NCBI GenBank assembly: GCA_963806045.1
Contig: CAWDWP010000016.1
Location: 128,680 to 192,679 of the forward strand
Direction of reading: 5' to 3'
From: DATCHW01 sp963806045
GTDB taxonomy: Bacteria > Bacteroidota > Ignavibacteria > Tepidaquicellales > Tepidaquicellaceae
Length of the DNA stretch: 64,000 nt
Shown: positions 30,448 through 39,761 of the stretch, piece by piece
Layout of the letters: each line of letters opens with the position of its first letter
How positions within the stretch are numbered: position 1 is the first letter of the stretch
Position numbers and translations under genes: made by a program
Notes under the pieces: generated by a model
What the model was told of the DNA's origin: nothing
What the model saw: the letters and a program-made list of their open reading frames with translations, nothing else
The model's database searches: none

Positions 30448-30492
30448 CAAAGCCCTGCAATATAGGGAATTAGATCAAATCTGCAGATCATT

Positions 30493-30510
30493 TTCGGCAT
30501 AAAGTTTGCA
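30493..30510 (+). promoter_or_regulatory. Sigma-54-like -24/-12 promoter
   Basis: TTCGGCATAAAGTTTGCA contains GG at 30496-30497 and GC at 30508-30509 with exactly ten bases between, and matches the RpoN consensus TGGCAC-N5-TTGCA at most positions. Transcription would start near 30521. The paired repeats upstream would then be centred near -104 and -82, the usual distance for activator sites of this promoter class. Confidence 0.55.
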
Positions 30511-30554
30511 AGAAATACTGACGAATATAAAAATTTACAAGAAAGGCTAATAAA

Positions 30555-30659
30555 ATGCCAAATTCAAATACGGTTTTGGTTAAATCGCCAAAATTTGAGA
30601 TTAGTTCAATGGTTATAATTGCGTGTCTTATTGTTTTTTTATTTCTTGATCTTTTATAA
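30555..30659 (+). CDS. Possible 34-residue single-pass membrane protein
   Basis: The short frame codes for a polar N-terminus (MPNSNTVLVKSPKFEISS) followed by a hydrophobic helix to the end (MVIIACLIVFLFLDLL). AAGG at 30543-30546 lies 8 nt before the ATG, a good ribosome-binding site. The start is about 35 nt after the predicted sigma-54 transcription start. I recognise no family. AAAGGAG overlaps its stop, as if another cistron followed. The frame is short enough to be chance, but promoter, ribosome site and membrane helix agree. Confidence 0.4.
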   Translation: MPNSNTVLVKSPKFEISSMVIIACLIVFLFLDLL

Positions 30660-30868
30660 AGGAGTAACATCAAAAGAAATTTACAAAGAGTAAAAGAATA
30701 TTATTAACAGATGATGATTCTTGAAATGGAGAATCAATAATTTCTTATTACTTGAAGTAAGTATTGGGAAGAGAAATTTCCGAATTTGTAAATGATGTGA
30801 AATCATCAGGAAATTTTATAGTTGACTTCAATGCTTCAGATTCAGCGAGCAGTATTATTATAAATTAG
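30660..30868 (+). pseudogene. Degraded second cistron, unrecognised
   Basis: One frame (30692-30868) stays open apart from two stops, at 30722 and 30758. It reads KRILLTDDDS, then NGESIISYYLK, then VLGREISEFVNDVKSSGNFI and VDFNASDSASSIIIN. The beginning looks like the first strand and acidic cluster of a response-regulator receiver or a similar alpha/beta domain, but too little is left for a family call. No ATG fits this frame, although AAAGGAG lies at 30658-30664. It may be a decayed gene or chance. Confidence 0.25.
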
Positions 30869-30939
30869 AACAAAAGAATTTGTCGAAATAAAAAAATTAT
30901 GCTTATCTTATAATGTAGCATTTTAATATCTATACTTTT

Positions 30940-30978
30940 TGACCCCGTCAGAGAATCCTTTGACGGGGTTTTATATTT
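30940..30978 (+). terminator. Intrinsic terminator closing the 30521-30975 unit
   Basis: ACCCCGTCA (30942-30950) and TGACGGGGT (30961-30969) pair over nine bases with a ten-base loop, followed by TTTATATTTT. No conventional gene precedes it within 750 bp on this strand, which supports a transcript from the sigma-54-like promoter. It also works as a hairpin on the other strand. Confidence 0.85.
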
Positions 30979-31055
30979 TATTCAGGTATTTATTTATTTA
31001 ATTTATAAAAATTTATTGTAATAAAGATTGGATATAAAATATTTAAAAGGGGTCG

Positions 31056-33140
31056 GTGAAAAAAGAGCAAATGCATTCAGAAATATCGGTATTCAACAAA
31101 CTTGAAGACTTTTTAAGTTTCATACCCCGCATATACATCCCAAAAATTAAAATTAATATTTTAAATAAATATTGGGATAAAAATGTAATTGTTTACGGGG
31201 AAGTAATAGATGTTCAACATCCTAAAAGATCCAATCAACCTGTAAGAATTTTTGTCTATGATAGAACAGGGACCGTCGAAATTCCAATGTTTGGCGGGAC
31301 AGAATTCCGTGCAAAGCAATTCCGTTTGAAGGAAAAATATTTATTCTGGGGAAAAGTTGGCGAAGGATATCAATCACAATGGAAGCTCGATTACAGGGAT
31401 CATTTAAAACTTGATGAAATTATTACCAAATGACCAGAATTTTTTAAAATACAATTTTATACCTATTTATGAACTATCAGGTATCTTAAAAAAAACCTGG
31501 ATAAAACCACTTCTATTAACAAAGATTGTTTTTAACGCTTTTCTAACTTTATTTAACAGCAGTGAATCTATTTTACCTGAAACTCTAACTGAAGATATGC
31601 TTCTTAGTTATAATCTTGTTACAAAAAAAGATGCCGTTCTAAGAATAAATTTTCCTTTAAAAGAAGAAGACATAGAAATATCGAGAAAGAGACTTGCATT
31701 TGAAGAGTTGTTTTACCTGGAGTTACTTCTTGCTTTAAAAAAATCTGTTACAAAAAATGAAAAGAAAGGAATTTCATTCAATACTGATATAACATCCGTA
31801 ACAGAAAATTTTAATAAAGTAATACAATTCAAACTTACTAATGCACAAAAACGGGTAATTAATGAAATATATTCAGATATGAAATCGGGAACAGTAATGA
31901 ACCGATTACTTCAGGGAGATGTAGGAAGCGGAAAGACCATTGTTTCTATATTTTGCATGCTCGTGGCTTTGAAGAATGGCTACCAGTCCGCGCTTATGTG
32001 CCCGACTGAAATATTAGCTGAGCAGCATTACCAATCTGATTACAAATTTCGTGGAGCAATATAATAAAATATCGGGAGAGAATTATAAAGTAGATATTAT
32101 TAATCGGCGGACAGAAAAAAAGTTAAGAGAGGAACTGCTAAATAACATAAAAAGTGGTAAAACTAATTTAATAATAGGTACACATGCTTTAATACAAGAA
32201 TCCGTAGAATTTAAAAGACTGGGATTCGTAATTATTGATGAACAGCATAAATTCGGAGTAATGCAAAGAGGAAAATTAAAAGATAAAGGATTGAATCCGG
32301 ATGTTTTGGTTATGACAGCAACACCCATTCCAAGGACACTATCTTTAACTTTTTACGGGGATCTGGACGTATCTGTAATAGATGAGATGCCGGAAGGACG
32401 TATTAAAATTAAAACTTTTCTGAGGGAAGAAAAAGATAAAGATAAAATAGTAGATTTTGTAAAAAAAGAGATAAGAAATGGAAGGCAAGTTTTTATAATA
32501 TATCCCTTAATCGATGAATCTGAGAAACTTGATTTAAAATCAGCAGAGGAAAATTACAAATTATTAAAAGAAAACGAATTTAAAGAATTTAATGTTGGAA
32601 TGATTCACGGAAGAATGTTATGGTATGAAAAAGATGAAATTATGAAAGATTTTAAGGAAGGTAAGATAAAAGTTCTGGTATCAACTACGGTGGTAGAGGT
32701 CGGAATTGACATTCCAAATGCAACAATAATGATAATTGAGGACGCACAACGATATGGATTATCACAATTACACCAGTTAAGAGGCAGAGTTGGCCGGGGG
32801 GCAGAACAATCATATTGTATATTAATAGGGAAAAACCTTGATGATATTTCCAGAAAAAGATTAGAGATAATGACACAAACTACAGATGGATTCAGAATCG
32901 CAGAAGAAGATCTGGAAATCAGGGGTCCCGGGGAATTTTTCGGGACAAGACAATCAGGAATACTGAATTTTACTTGCACTGATCTTAACAAAGATAAGGG
33001 ATATACTGGATACTTCAAGGAAAATTGCTTTTTCTATAATTGAAAGAGATCCTCAACTCAGAAGTCCCGAACACAAACTTATAAGAGATGTATTTAGTAA
33101 ATATTATAAAGAATCAATGTATTTAATGAACATAGCATAA
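31056..33140 (+). CDS. recG: ATP-dependent DNA helicase RecG, broken by three frameshifts
   Basis: RecG remodels stalled forks and Holliday junctions. The reading moves through frames 31056-31433 (GTG start; OB-fold wedge domain, FVYDRTGTVEIPMF), 31411-32064 (QGDVGSGKTIV, Walker A), 32051-33043 (FVIIDEQHKFGV, VMTATPIPRTL, VEVGIDIPNATIM, QLRGRVGRG) and a tail ending in SPEHKLIRDVFSKY. Joins lie at about 31408-31430, 32036-32041 (giving HYQS-ITNFVEQY) and 32998-33000 (one extra G; removal gives NKDKDILDTSRKIAF). Each needs one base skipped. Otherwise all motifs are intact. Confidence 0.9.
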
Positions 33141-33206
33141 AATTATAAATTAATAAATTTAGATTTTGTTAAAAAAGTTATATTTTGCAATAAAAAGGAA
33201 TCTGTT

Positions 33207-34622
33207 TTGAGAATGAAGAGTTCAAAGTTAGAATTTATTCTGCCGCTGCTTACAATATTTTCAGATGCAATATGCATTGTTGCTGCTTATTTTATTGCTT
33301 ATCAAATCAGATTTCTATCCCCATTTGATAAGATAATTCCTGTTACGTATGGGATTCCTGATATTAAGGGTTATTTATTTTTTGGCATAATTACGATTCC
33401 TGTTTGGGTATTGGTGTTTCAGGCATCCAAAATGTACAGAATAAACAGGAATGTTTTTATATTTGACGAATTTTTTGTTATCATAAAATGTGTAACAATC
33501 AGCCTTCTTTTATCAATCGGAGTAATATTCTTTTTCAGGGAGTTTCCTTATTCCAGAATAGTATTCCTGATGTTATGGGCTGTTTCAATTTTATTAATTA
33601 CTTTTTGCCGCTATTTTCTTTTAAAGCTTGAAAAAACATTATATAATAAGAACATAGGAGTTAAAAATGTAGCGGTACTTGGTGATAATGACATGGCAAA
33701 CCGGATTTACGAAAAATATTCAAAAGATAAATTTACAGGATTTAATATTATAGGATATTTTTCAAAAAATAAACCTGAAATCAATCAAAAAGATAAAATA
33801 TATCTTGGAGATTATAATAATTTAAAGACCATTATTGAGGAGTATAATCTTGAAAAAGTGCTTATTTCACTAAATTTTGAAGATAGTGAAGATCTATACA
33901 CTATTATGTCAAAATGTGAAGGTGTAAACATTGAATTTCTATCTATCCCCCATTACTTCGGAATAATAACTAATAAACTGAGATTAGAAGAAATTGACGG
34001 AATTCCTTTTATGAAGCTGAAATCGATACCGATGAATGTGTGGAACAGACTTACGAAACGTTTGTTTGATATCTTTTTTTCATTGATCATTTTAATTATA
34101 TTCTCACCTATATTCTTATTGATAGCGATGCTAATAAAACTTGATTCTAAAGGTAATATATTTTATAAACAGGAGAGAATTGGGTTAGACGAAAAAAAGT
34201 TTTGGCTTATAAAATTCCGTTCGATGAAAACTGATGCTGAAAAAACAGGTCCAAAATTAGCATCGACCAATGATGAAAGATATACGAGAATAGGTAAATA
34301 TTTGCGAAAGTATAGCATTGACGAGCTCCCTCAATTTTTAAATGTTTTAAAAGGAGAAATGAGCATAGTCGGTCCAAGACCCGAAAGAGAATATTTCATT
34401 AATCAGCTTAAAGATTCAATCCAGAGATATCTTGAACGGCATCGTGTGAAAACAGGCATAACCGGTTGGGCTCAGGTCAATGGGTTCAGAGGAGCAAATA
34501 CTTCCTTACAAACAAGAATAAATTATGATATTTATTACATTGAAAATTGGTCATTGGTTTTTGATATGAAAATCATATTTAAAACATTGAAAGAAGTTTT
34601 ATTTTCGAAAAGTGCATTATAA
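33207..34622 (+). CDS. Polyprenyl-phosphate sugar-1-phosphate transferase (WcaJ/PglB type)
   Basis: This 471-residue enzyme would start polysaccharide chains by moving a sugar phosphate to undecaprenyl phosphate at the inner membrane. The N-terminus has four helices (residues about 10-145), then a Rossmann-like CoA_binding_3 region (VKNVAVLGDNDMANRIYEK). The C-terminal bacterial sugar transferase domain begins NRLTKRLFDIFFSL and has YKQERIGLDEKKFWLIKFRS, RKYSIDELPQFLNVLKGEM and SIVGPRPEREYF. TTG at 33207 and ATG at 33213 are both possible starts. It is far from the main polysaccharide locus, which has its own paralogue at 51001. Confidence 0.93.
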   Translation: MRMKSSKLEFILPLLTIFSDAICIVAAYFIAYQIRFLSPFDKIIPVTYGIPDIKGYLFFGIITIPVWVLVFQASKMYRINRNVFIFDEFFVIIKCVTISLLLSIGVIFFFREFPYSRIVFLMLWAVSILLITFCRYFLLKLEKTLYNKNIGVKNVAVLGDNDMANRIYEKYSKDKFTGFNIIGYFSKNKPEINQKDKIYLGDYNNLKTIIEEYNLEKVLISLNFEDSEDLYTIMSKCEGVNIEFLSIPHYFGIITNKLRLEEIDGIPFMKLKSIPMNVWNRLTKRLFDIFFSLIILIIFSPIFLLIAMLIKLDSKGNIFYKQERIGLDEKKFWLIKFRSMKTDAEKTGPKLASTNDERYTRIGKYLRKYSIDELPQFLNVLKGEMSIVGPRPEREYFINQLKDSIQRYLERHRVKTGITGWAQVNGFRGANTSLQTRINYDIYYIENWSLVFDMKIIFKTLKEVLFSKSAL

Positions 34623-34641
34623 TAACTTAAAAACTGACTAA

Positions 34642-35016
34642 ATGGTTGCGGTATTAATATTTTTCGTTCATGCAATTTTTGCGGTATGGGCTTTTACAAA
34701 GTCATATCAGAACGACGGGTGGATGCAGGCATTTTTGAATTTTGCATTTATTATAATCTTATTTTCTGTGGGTTGGACATTATCCGACTTAATTATGGGA
34801 ATTTTTATTCGCGATAACGGTTATATTTTTTACGCAGGTTATAATCCGGTTTTACTTGTTTTTTTAAAATTAACAGGTATTTACAGACCTCTTGGTGATG
34901 GTTCGGCGCTGCTTTTACCGAAAGATACTTTATCATTGATTTTGCTATCAACTATTGAATTTATATTTTATAGATTCTTTTTTAGAAACACAAAGAAAAC
35001 AGAAATAAGTTTATAG
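34642..35016 (+). CDS. Small membrane protein of unknown function
   Basis: The 124 residues contain three or four hydrophobic segments (FFVHAIFAVWAF, FLNFAFIIILFSVGW, a weaker NPVLLVFLKLTGIY and LSLILLSTIEFIFYRFFF) and a short basic C-terminus. I recognise no family. It lies 19 bp after the sugar transferase gene and 4 bp before the Omp28-like gene on the same strand, so it probably shares their transcript. Confidence 0.7.
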   Translation: MVAVLIFFVHAIFAVWAFTKSYQNDGWMQAFLNFAFIIILFSVGWTLSDLIMGIFIRDNGYIFYAGYNPVLLVFLKLTGIYRPLGDGSALLLPKDTLSLILLSTIEFIFYRFFFRNTKKTEISL

Positions 35017-35020
35017 TATT

Positions 35021-37067
35021 TTGAAAAAAATAATTATTTTCATAGCAATAACTTTATCAGGCTTTCTGTTCAGTGCTTACAACCAGATAAATCAACCGAA
35101 GCAAACATATCAGGTATTAGTTCAGTTTTCTACTTATAATGGATTCGGTAACAATCTATATATTGATAATCTGATGATAGGCCAGAGACCAATGGTTGAT
35201 ATAGCTTTGACATCCCTGATGAATATACCTAATGATACTTTTTATTCCCCCGGGTTTGATACGCTTACTGTTTTTCCCCAGGCAGAAGTTACCAATATAG
35301 GCTATACAAATATTCCATTAATTTTTCACGTAATTCTTAGTATTCCTAATTTAAACTATTATTGTGATACGACTTTAGATCCTTTAAGTTCCGGGCAAAG
35401 CGTTCTGGCAAATTTTGCTCCTTTACAAATTATTCCTAACATTCCTTTTCAAGCGAAATTATATTCTAATTTTATTGATTCCAATAGAGTCAACGATACA
35501 ATTGTTCAAAATTCTCTAATGCTGAAAGGGGCAAGAAGAAAAATACTTCTTGAAGAGTGGACAAGTACAACGTCACCAGCCTGTGCAAATAATAATTCTT
35601 TTTTAGATACATTTATTAATAATAACATTACTGATATTTGTGCAATCAAGTATCATTTAGGATATCCGAGTCCCGGAAATGATTCTATGTACCTGTTAAA
35701 TCCAATTCCACAAGATCAACGAAGGGCATATTACGGTATTAATTCGCTACCCACTACTATTTTAGACGGTGCTCAAATTGTTCAGACTCCATATAATTCT
35801 GATTCAAGTATTTTAAATCAAAGTATAAAACTTTTATTGAATGGCAGTCCAATATTTTTAGATGTGAATGATATAAGAATTCCGGGTGATACAATACAAT
35901 CTACAATAGATTTTCGTATAATTCAAAATCTTGGTTCAGGTAATTATAAACTGAGAGTTATGGTAATTGAAAGAGTTGTAAATTATCAAAATCCTCCGGG
36001 TTTAAATGGTGAGCAGACATTCTATGATGTATTCAGAACCTCATTAACAGATTCTTCAGGTTTTACAATTAGTCCCCTTTCGGGCAGATATAGCTATATT
36101 TATAAATACCAGCGTGCACCAAATTGGATCGATTCAATGATTTATACAATTGCATTCATCCAAAATGATAATACTAAAGAGATAATAAACTCAGCAAAAG
36201 GCAGAAACATTTTGTTGTCATATTTCAAATCAAATAATATTGCGGCTATACCAACACAAATTAAACCTGATATTATTCCAAATATTAATTTGAAAAATTT
36301 TAAATACATGATACATTCGGTTAATGTTGATTCTATTTATGGTGATTTAAAATATGAGTTTTTTGAAGAAGCATTATTCCCGCCAACAGGTTGGACTTTG
36401 ATAAACAAGAATATTGGATTTACTTTCAATCAAATTAGCTCAATTAACGGGAATTTGATGCAAGGATTCAAATGCATGCAAATGCCTTTTTATAATAATG
36501 CAAATATCGGGCAAAGAGATACTCTTATTTCAGTTGTGTATTCAGATGTATTTCCAACTGATACACTTAAATTTGATTATGCATATGCTCAGTATCTTTC
36601 AAATTATGCCGATAGCCTGAAAATAAATATTTCAACCGATGGAGGTTTAACATATACAAATATTTTCGATAAAGGCGGTTCGATTTTAGCAACTGCTTTA
36701 TCAACTACTTTACCGTTTGCGCCATCTTCCCCGGGTGAATGGAAAACTTTTTTATATCCATTAAGTGAAATTCTACCGTTAAATACCAACAACCAGATTC
36801 CCGATAAATATGAATTAAAACAAAACTATCCAAATCCTTTTAACCCGGTAACAAAAATAACATATTCCCTGCCGAGATCGGGATTTGTAACTTTGAAAGT
36901 TTATGATATTACGGGACGAGAAATACGAACATTAATTAATCAACTTGAAAGCCCAGGAACAAACGTTATTGAATTTGACGGAAAAAACCTTTCGAGTGGG
37001 GTGTATTTTTACGTTATTGAAAGTGAATGAATTCAGGGAAGTAAAGAAAATGATCCTGGTTAAATAG
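35021..37067 (+). CDS. Omp28-like secreted protein with T9SS sorting domain, frameshifted at its end
   Basis: TTG start, then a signal peptide (IIIFIAITLSGFLFSA). The first frame covers 669 residues. Around 170-260 it has KILLEEWTSTTSPAC, ICAIKYHLGYPSPGND and INSLPTTILDGAQ, the thioredoxin-like pattern of Omp28-related proteins, although the active-site cysteine pair is reduced. A discoidin/jelly-roll-like region follows, then NYPNPFNPVTKITYSLP. The frame stops after YVIESE at 37030. Omitting one base near 37023-37027 restores YVIESNEFREVKKMILVK to a stop at 37067, the normal end of a T9SS domain. Confidence 0.85.
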
Positions 37068-37069
37068 TT

Positions 37070-38371
37070 TTATTCAAGAGTTAAGATAGTTATTTCCGGA
37101 GGACAATTTAATCTGATTGGTATTCCCACTGTACCCAAACCATTTGAGATATACATTTGAGAATTTTTTTCCTGATATAAGCCACTTATATAAGGACTTA
37201 CAGCACCCGCAATTGATAAATTCAAATCCCCTATTCTTGCAAGCACAACCTGACCTCCGTGTGTGTGTCCGCTAAAAATCAAATCTATATTTTTGAACAG
37301 CATTTCTTTGAAGAAATAAGGTTTATGGAATAACATTAATTTTGGAGTATTATTATATTCAAGTTTATATTGTTCTGCTAATTGAGCGGCTTTTAATACA
37401 GTTTCATCAAGATATTTTAATAAAACAGGACTTGGCTGAGAACCACTGCTTCTCGTATCTTCTACTCCCAGTAAAATCAGATTTTTTCCATTGATATTCA
37501 GAATTTCCGAATCATTCCTCAGCATTTTAAAGGGAGTATCCGAAGATATTTTCCCCGCTATATAGTCAGGATCAGAGAAATAATCATGATTTCCAAGAGT
37601 TACATAAACACCATATTTTGATTTTAAATTTTTAAATGCTTCAATAAATGGATGTATCTCTGCTGATAAAGAGTTCGTAATATCGCCGGGAATAATTATC
37701 AGATCAGGAGAAAGACTATTTATTATTTTGCAATAATTTGTCATCTGATCTATTTCCATATAAGGACCGGAGTGAATATCATTAAACTGAATAATTCTGA
37801 GTCCTTTTAACTCTTCGGGCAATCCAAAAATTTTAATAGAATGCTTTTTAATTTCATAATCATCTTTTCTAATAACTCCTATTCCGGCTCCTGTAAATGC
37901 AACACCCGTCATTAAAACAGTCGAAGTTCTTATAAATGCACGCCTTGATTCATCGAATTTGACAACTACTTTTTTAGTACGGAGTTTTTGATATCTTTCT
38001 TTTAGTGGTTTGATATTTACCAGAATAAATTTTATGATTAAGAACGGGAATTTAATTATTTTTCCTATTATCAGGTAAAGGGCAATTAATAATATTGCAC
38101 TCTGGAAAATAAAAAATGGAATCAAGTATATATCATAAATCAGCTTTGGCAAAGCGAAGTGTCTGAATGCAAACATATATATGAATGGTAACGAAAAAAC
38201 AATAAATGGATAAAGAGAGATTCTTTTCCAGAATTTTGAATTTAATTTTTTTTCATTAAGAAAATTTCTAAAAGTTTTAAAAACTACAAACTGAAATAAG
38301 AGAAATACTAATATTATAATTGAGAAAAATATAATTTTTTCTTTTAATTCTAAATATCTACAATTGTATAT
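37070..38371 (-). CDS. Membrane-anchored metallophosphoesterase; start not identifiable
   Basis: The phosphoesterase domain has all metal motifs: FNDIHSGPYM, IIPGDITNS, VTLGNHDYFSDP and LIFSGHTHGGQ, as in YkuE/YaeI-type enzymes. From the ATG at 38176 it is 368 residues with one N-terminal helix. The same frame stays open to 38371 and adds about 65 residues with a further hydrophobic helix (SIIILVFLLFQFVVF) and KLNSKFWKRISLYPF, typical of full-length relatives of about 430 residues. No ATG, GTG or TTG occurs in this extension, so a rare start (ATT/ATA) or an upstream indel must be assumed. The domain is probably periplasmic. Confidence 0.88.
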   Translation of the reverse strand: MYNCRYLELKEKIIFFSIIILVFLLFQFVVFKTFRNFLNEKKLNSKFWKRISLYPFIVFSLPFIYMFAFRHFALPKLIYDIYLIPFFIFQSAILLIALYLIIGKIIKFPFLIIKFILVNIKPLKERYQKLRTKKVVVKFDESRRAFIRTSTVLMTGVAFTGAGIGVIRKDDYEIKKHSIKIFGLPEELKGLRIIQFNDIHSGPYMEIDQMTNYCKIINSLSPDLIIIPGDITNSLSAEIHPFIEAFKNLKSKYGVYVTLGNHDYFSDPDYIAGKISSDTPFKMLRNDSEILNINGKNLILLGVEDTRSSGSQPSPVLLKYLDETVLKAAQLAEQYKLEYNNTPKLMLFHKPYFFKEMLFKNIDLIFSGHTHGGQVVLARIGDLNLSIAGAVSPYISGLYQEKNSQMYISNGLGTVGIPIRLNCPPEITILTLE

Positions 38372-38535
38372 TCAACTCAAAAATCAAGAAATATTATCTT
38401 TATAAAAACATAAATATTTATGCTAAAGTTTTTAATTTCATTTCCACACAAATTCTTAATGATTTTTTAATTGAAATGAATTTTTGATTTAATAATACTA
38501 TATTTAAGTTTACAAAATACTATTTCAACACAATT

Positions 38536-39078
38536 ATGAGAATCAAGAGAAATGATACAATTGCTGTCATTATAGATGTTCAGCAGAGATTATATCCCTT
38601 TATATTTGAAAATGAAATTTTAACAGATAAACTAGTCAGACTTATCAAGGGATTAAAAGTTCTTGGTATTGACATAATAGTTACGGAGCAATATTCAAAA
38701 GGTTTGGGAAATACTATTTTACCGATACAAGAAGCAATTGGTGCGTATAATCATTTGGAGAAAATGTCATTTAGCTGCTGTGGATTAAATGATTTTAATC
38801 AAGTTTTAAAGGAATCCGGGAAGAATAATGTAATTATCGGAGGAATAGAGTCACATGTATGTGTTCTTCAGACTGTTATTGATCTTGTAGCAAATGGGTA
38901 TCAGCCGATAATAATAGAGGATTGCGTATCTTCAAGAAAGCAAAATGATAAGATTATTGCAATTGAAAGAATGAGAAAAGAAGGAGCTATAATATCAACT
39001 TATGAATCAATATTATTCGAACTGATGGACGTATCAGGAACTGAAGAATTTAAAGCAATTTCAAAAATTGTAAAATAA
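38536..39078 (+). CDS. Isochorismatase-fold hydrolase (YcaC type)
   Basis: This 180-residue cysteine hydrolase has the triad segments VIIDVQQRLYPF (Asp), VTEQYSKGLGNT (Lys) and GGIESHVCVLQTVIDL (Cys, after the cis-peptide Gly-Ile-Glu). VEDCVSSR-type strand sequence (IIEDCVSSRKQND) follows. YcaC-like proteins are cytoplasmic and of mostly unknown substrate. It is 2 bp upstream of plsC on the same strand. Confidence 0.92.
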   Translation: MRIKRNDTIAVIIDVQQRLYPFIFENEILTDKLVRLIKGLKVLGIDIIVTEQYSKGLGNTILPIQEAIGAYNHLEKMSFSCCGLNDFNQVLKESGKNNVIIGGIESHVCVLQTVIDLVANGYQPIIIEDCVSSRKQNDKIIAIERMRKEGAIISTYESILFELMDVSGTEEFKAISKIVK

Positions 39079-39080
39079 GA

Positions 39081-39761
39081 TTGATAACTTACTTAAAGAT
39101 ATTCCTAATCGCAGTACATTGCCTCCTCATAGCAATATTTACGATAATTGTTTCACCATTTGATCCCAAAGGCAAGACTGTCCATCAGTTATCAAAAATC
39201 TTTGCTGCGGGTATTCTTTTTATTGCAAATGTAAAGATTGAACTAACAGGAATTGAAAAACTCAATCCGTCAGAAACTTACATAATTGTATCTAACCATT
39301 TAAGCCTTTTTGATATACCGATTCTTATGCGATGTATTCCAAATAATTTAAGATTTATTTATAAAAAATCGTTAACTAATATACCGATTTTCGGCTGGGC
39401 AATGTATCTGGGTAAATATATTCCTATCGACAGAAAGGATGGGAGAAGTGCCCTGAAAAGCCTTAGAGAGGCTGTTAGATATATAAAAAAAGGAATATCA
39501 GTTTCTATATTTCCAGAAGGTACAAGGAGTAAAGATGGAAATATGGGTGATTTCAAAAAAGGTACATTTGTATTGGCAGATGAAGCGTTAGTTAAAATTG
39601 TACCCGTGACAATTATAGGAACAAATAAATTAATGTCGAAAAATAAATTGAAGATCAATCCCGGAAGTGCGAAAGTAATAATTCATAATCCACTGGAATT
39701 CAAAAAGGATAAGAATTTTTTAAATGAAATAAGAAAAATAATTGCTTCCGGTTATTTATAA
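39081..39761 (+). CDS. plsC: 1-acyl-sn-glycerol-3-phosphate acyltransferase
   Basis: PlsC makes phosphatidic acid from lysophosphatidic acid at the inner membrane. The 226 residues have one N-terminal hydrophobic helix, the catalytic NHLSLFD (HX4D) box, the FIYKKSLTNIP segment, GKYIPIDR, the substrate-binding FPEGTRS box and VPVTIIGT. TTG is the start, 2 bp after the isochorismatase gene. Its 3' end overlaps the converging kdsB by 10 bp. Confidence 0.94.
   Translation: MITYLKIFLIAVHCLLIAIFTIIVSPFDPKGKTVHQLSKIFAAGILFIANVKIELTGIEKLNPSETYIIVSNHLSLFDIPILMRCIPNNLRFIYKKSLTNIPIFGWAMYLGKYIPIDRKDGRSALKSLREAVRYIKKGISVSIFPEGTRSKDGNMGDFKKGTFVLADEALVKIVPVTIIGTNKLMSKNKLKINPGSAKVIIHNPLEFKKDKNFLNEIRKIIASGYL

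Noticed and set aside
30488..30673. 61-residue minus-strand ORF
   Set aside because: Antisense to the sigma-54-like promoter and the 34-aa ORF; low-complexity and without translation signals.
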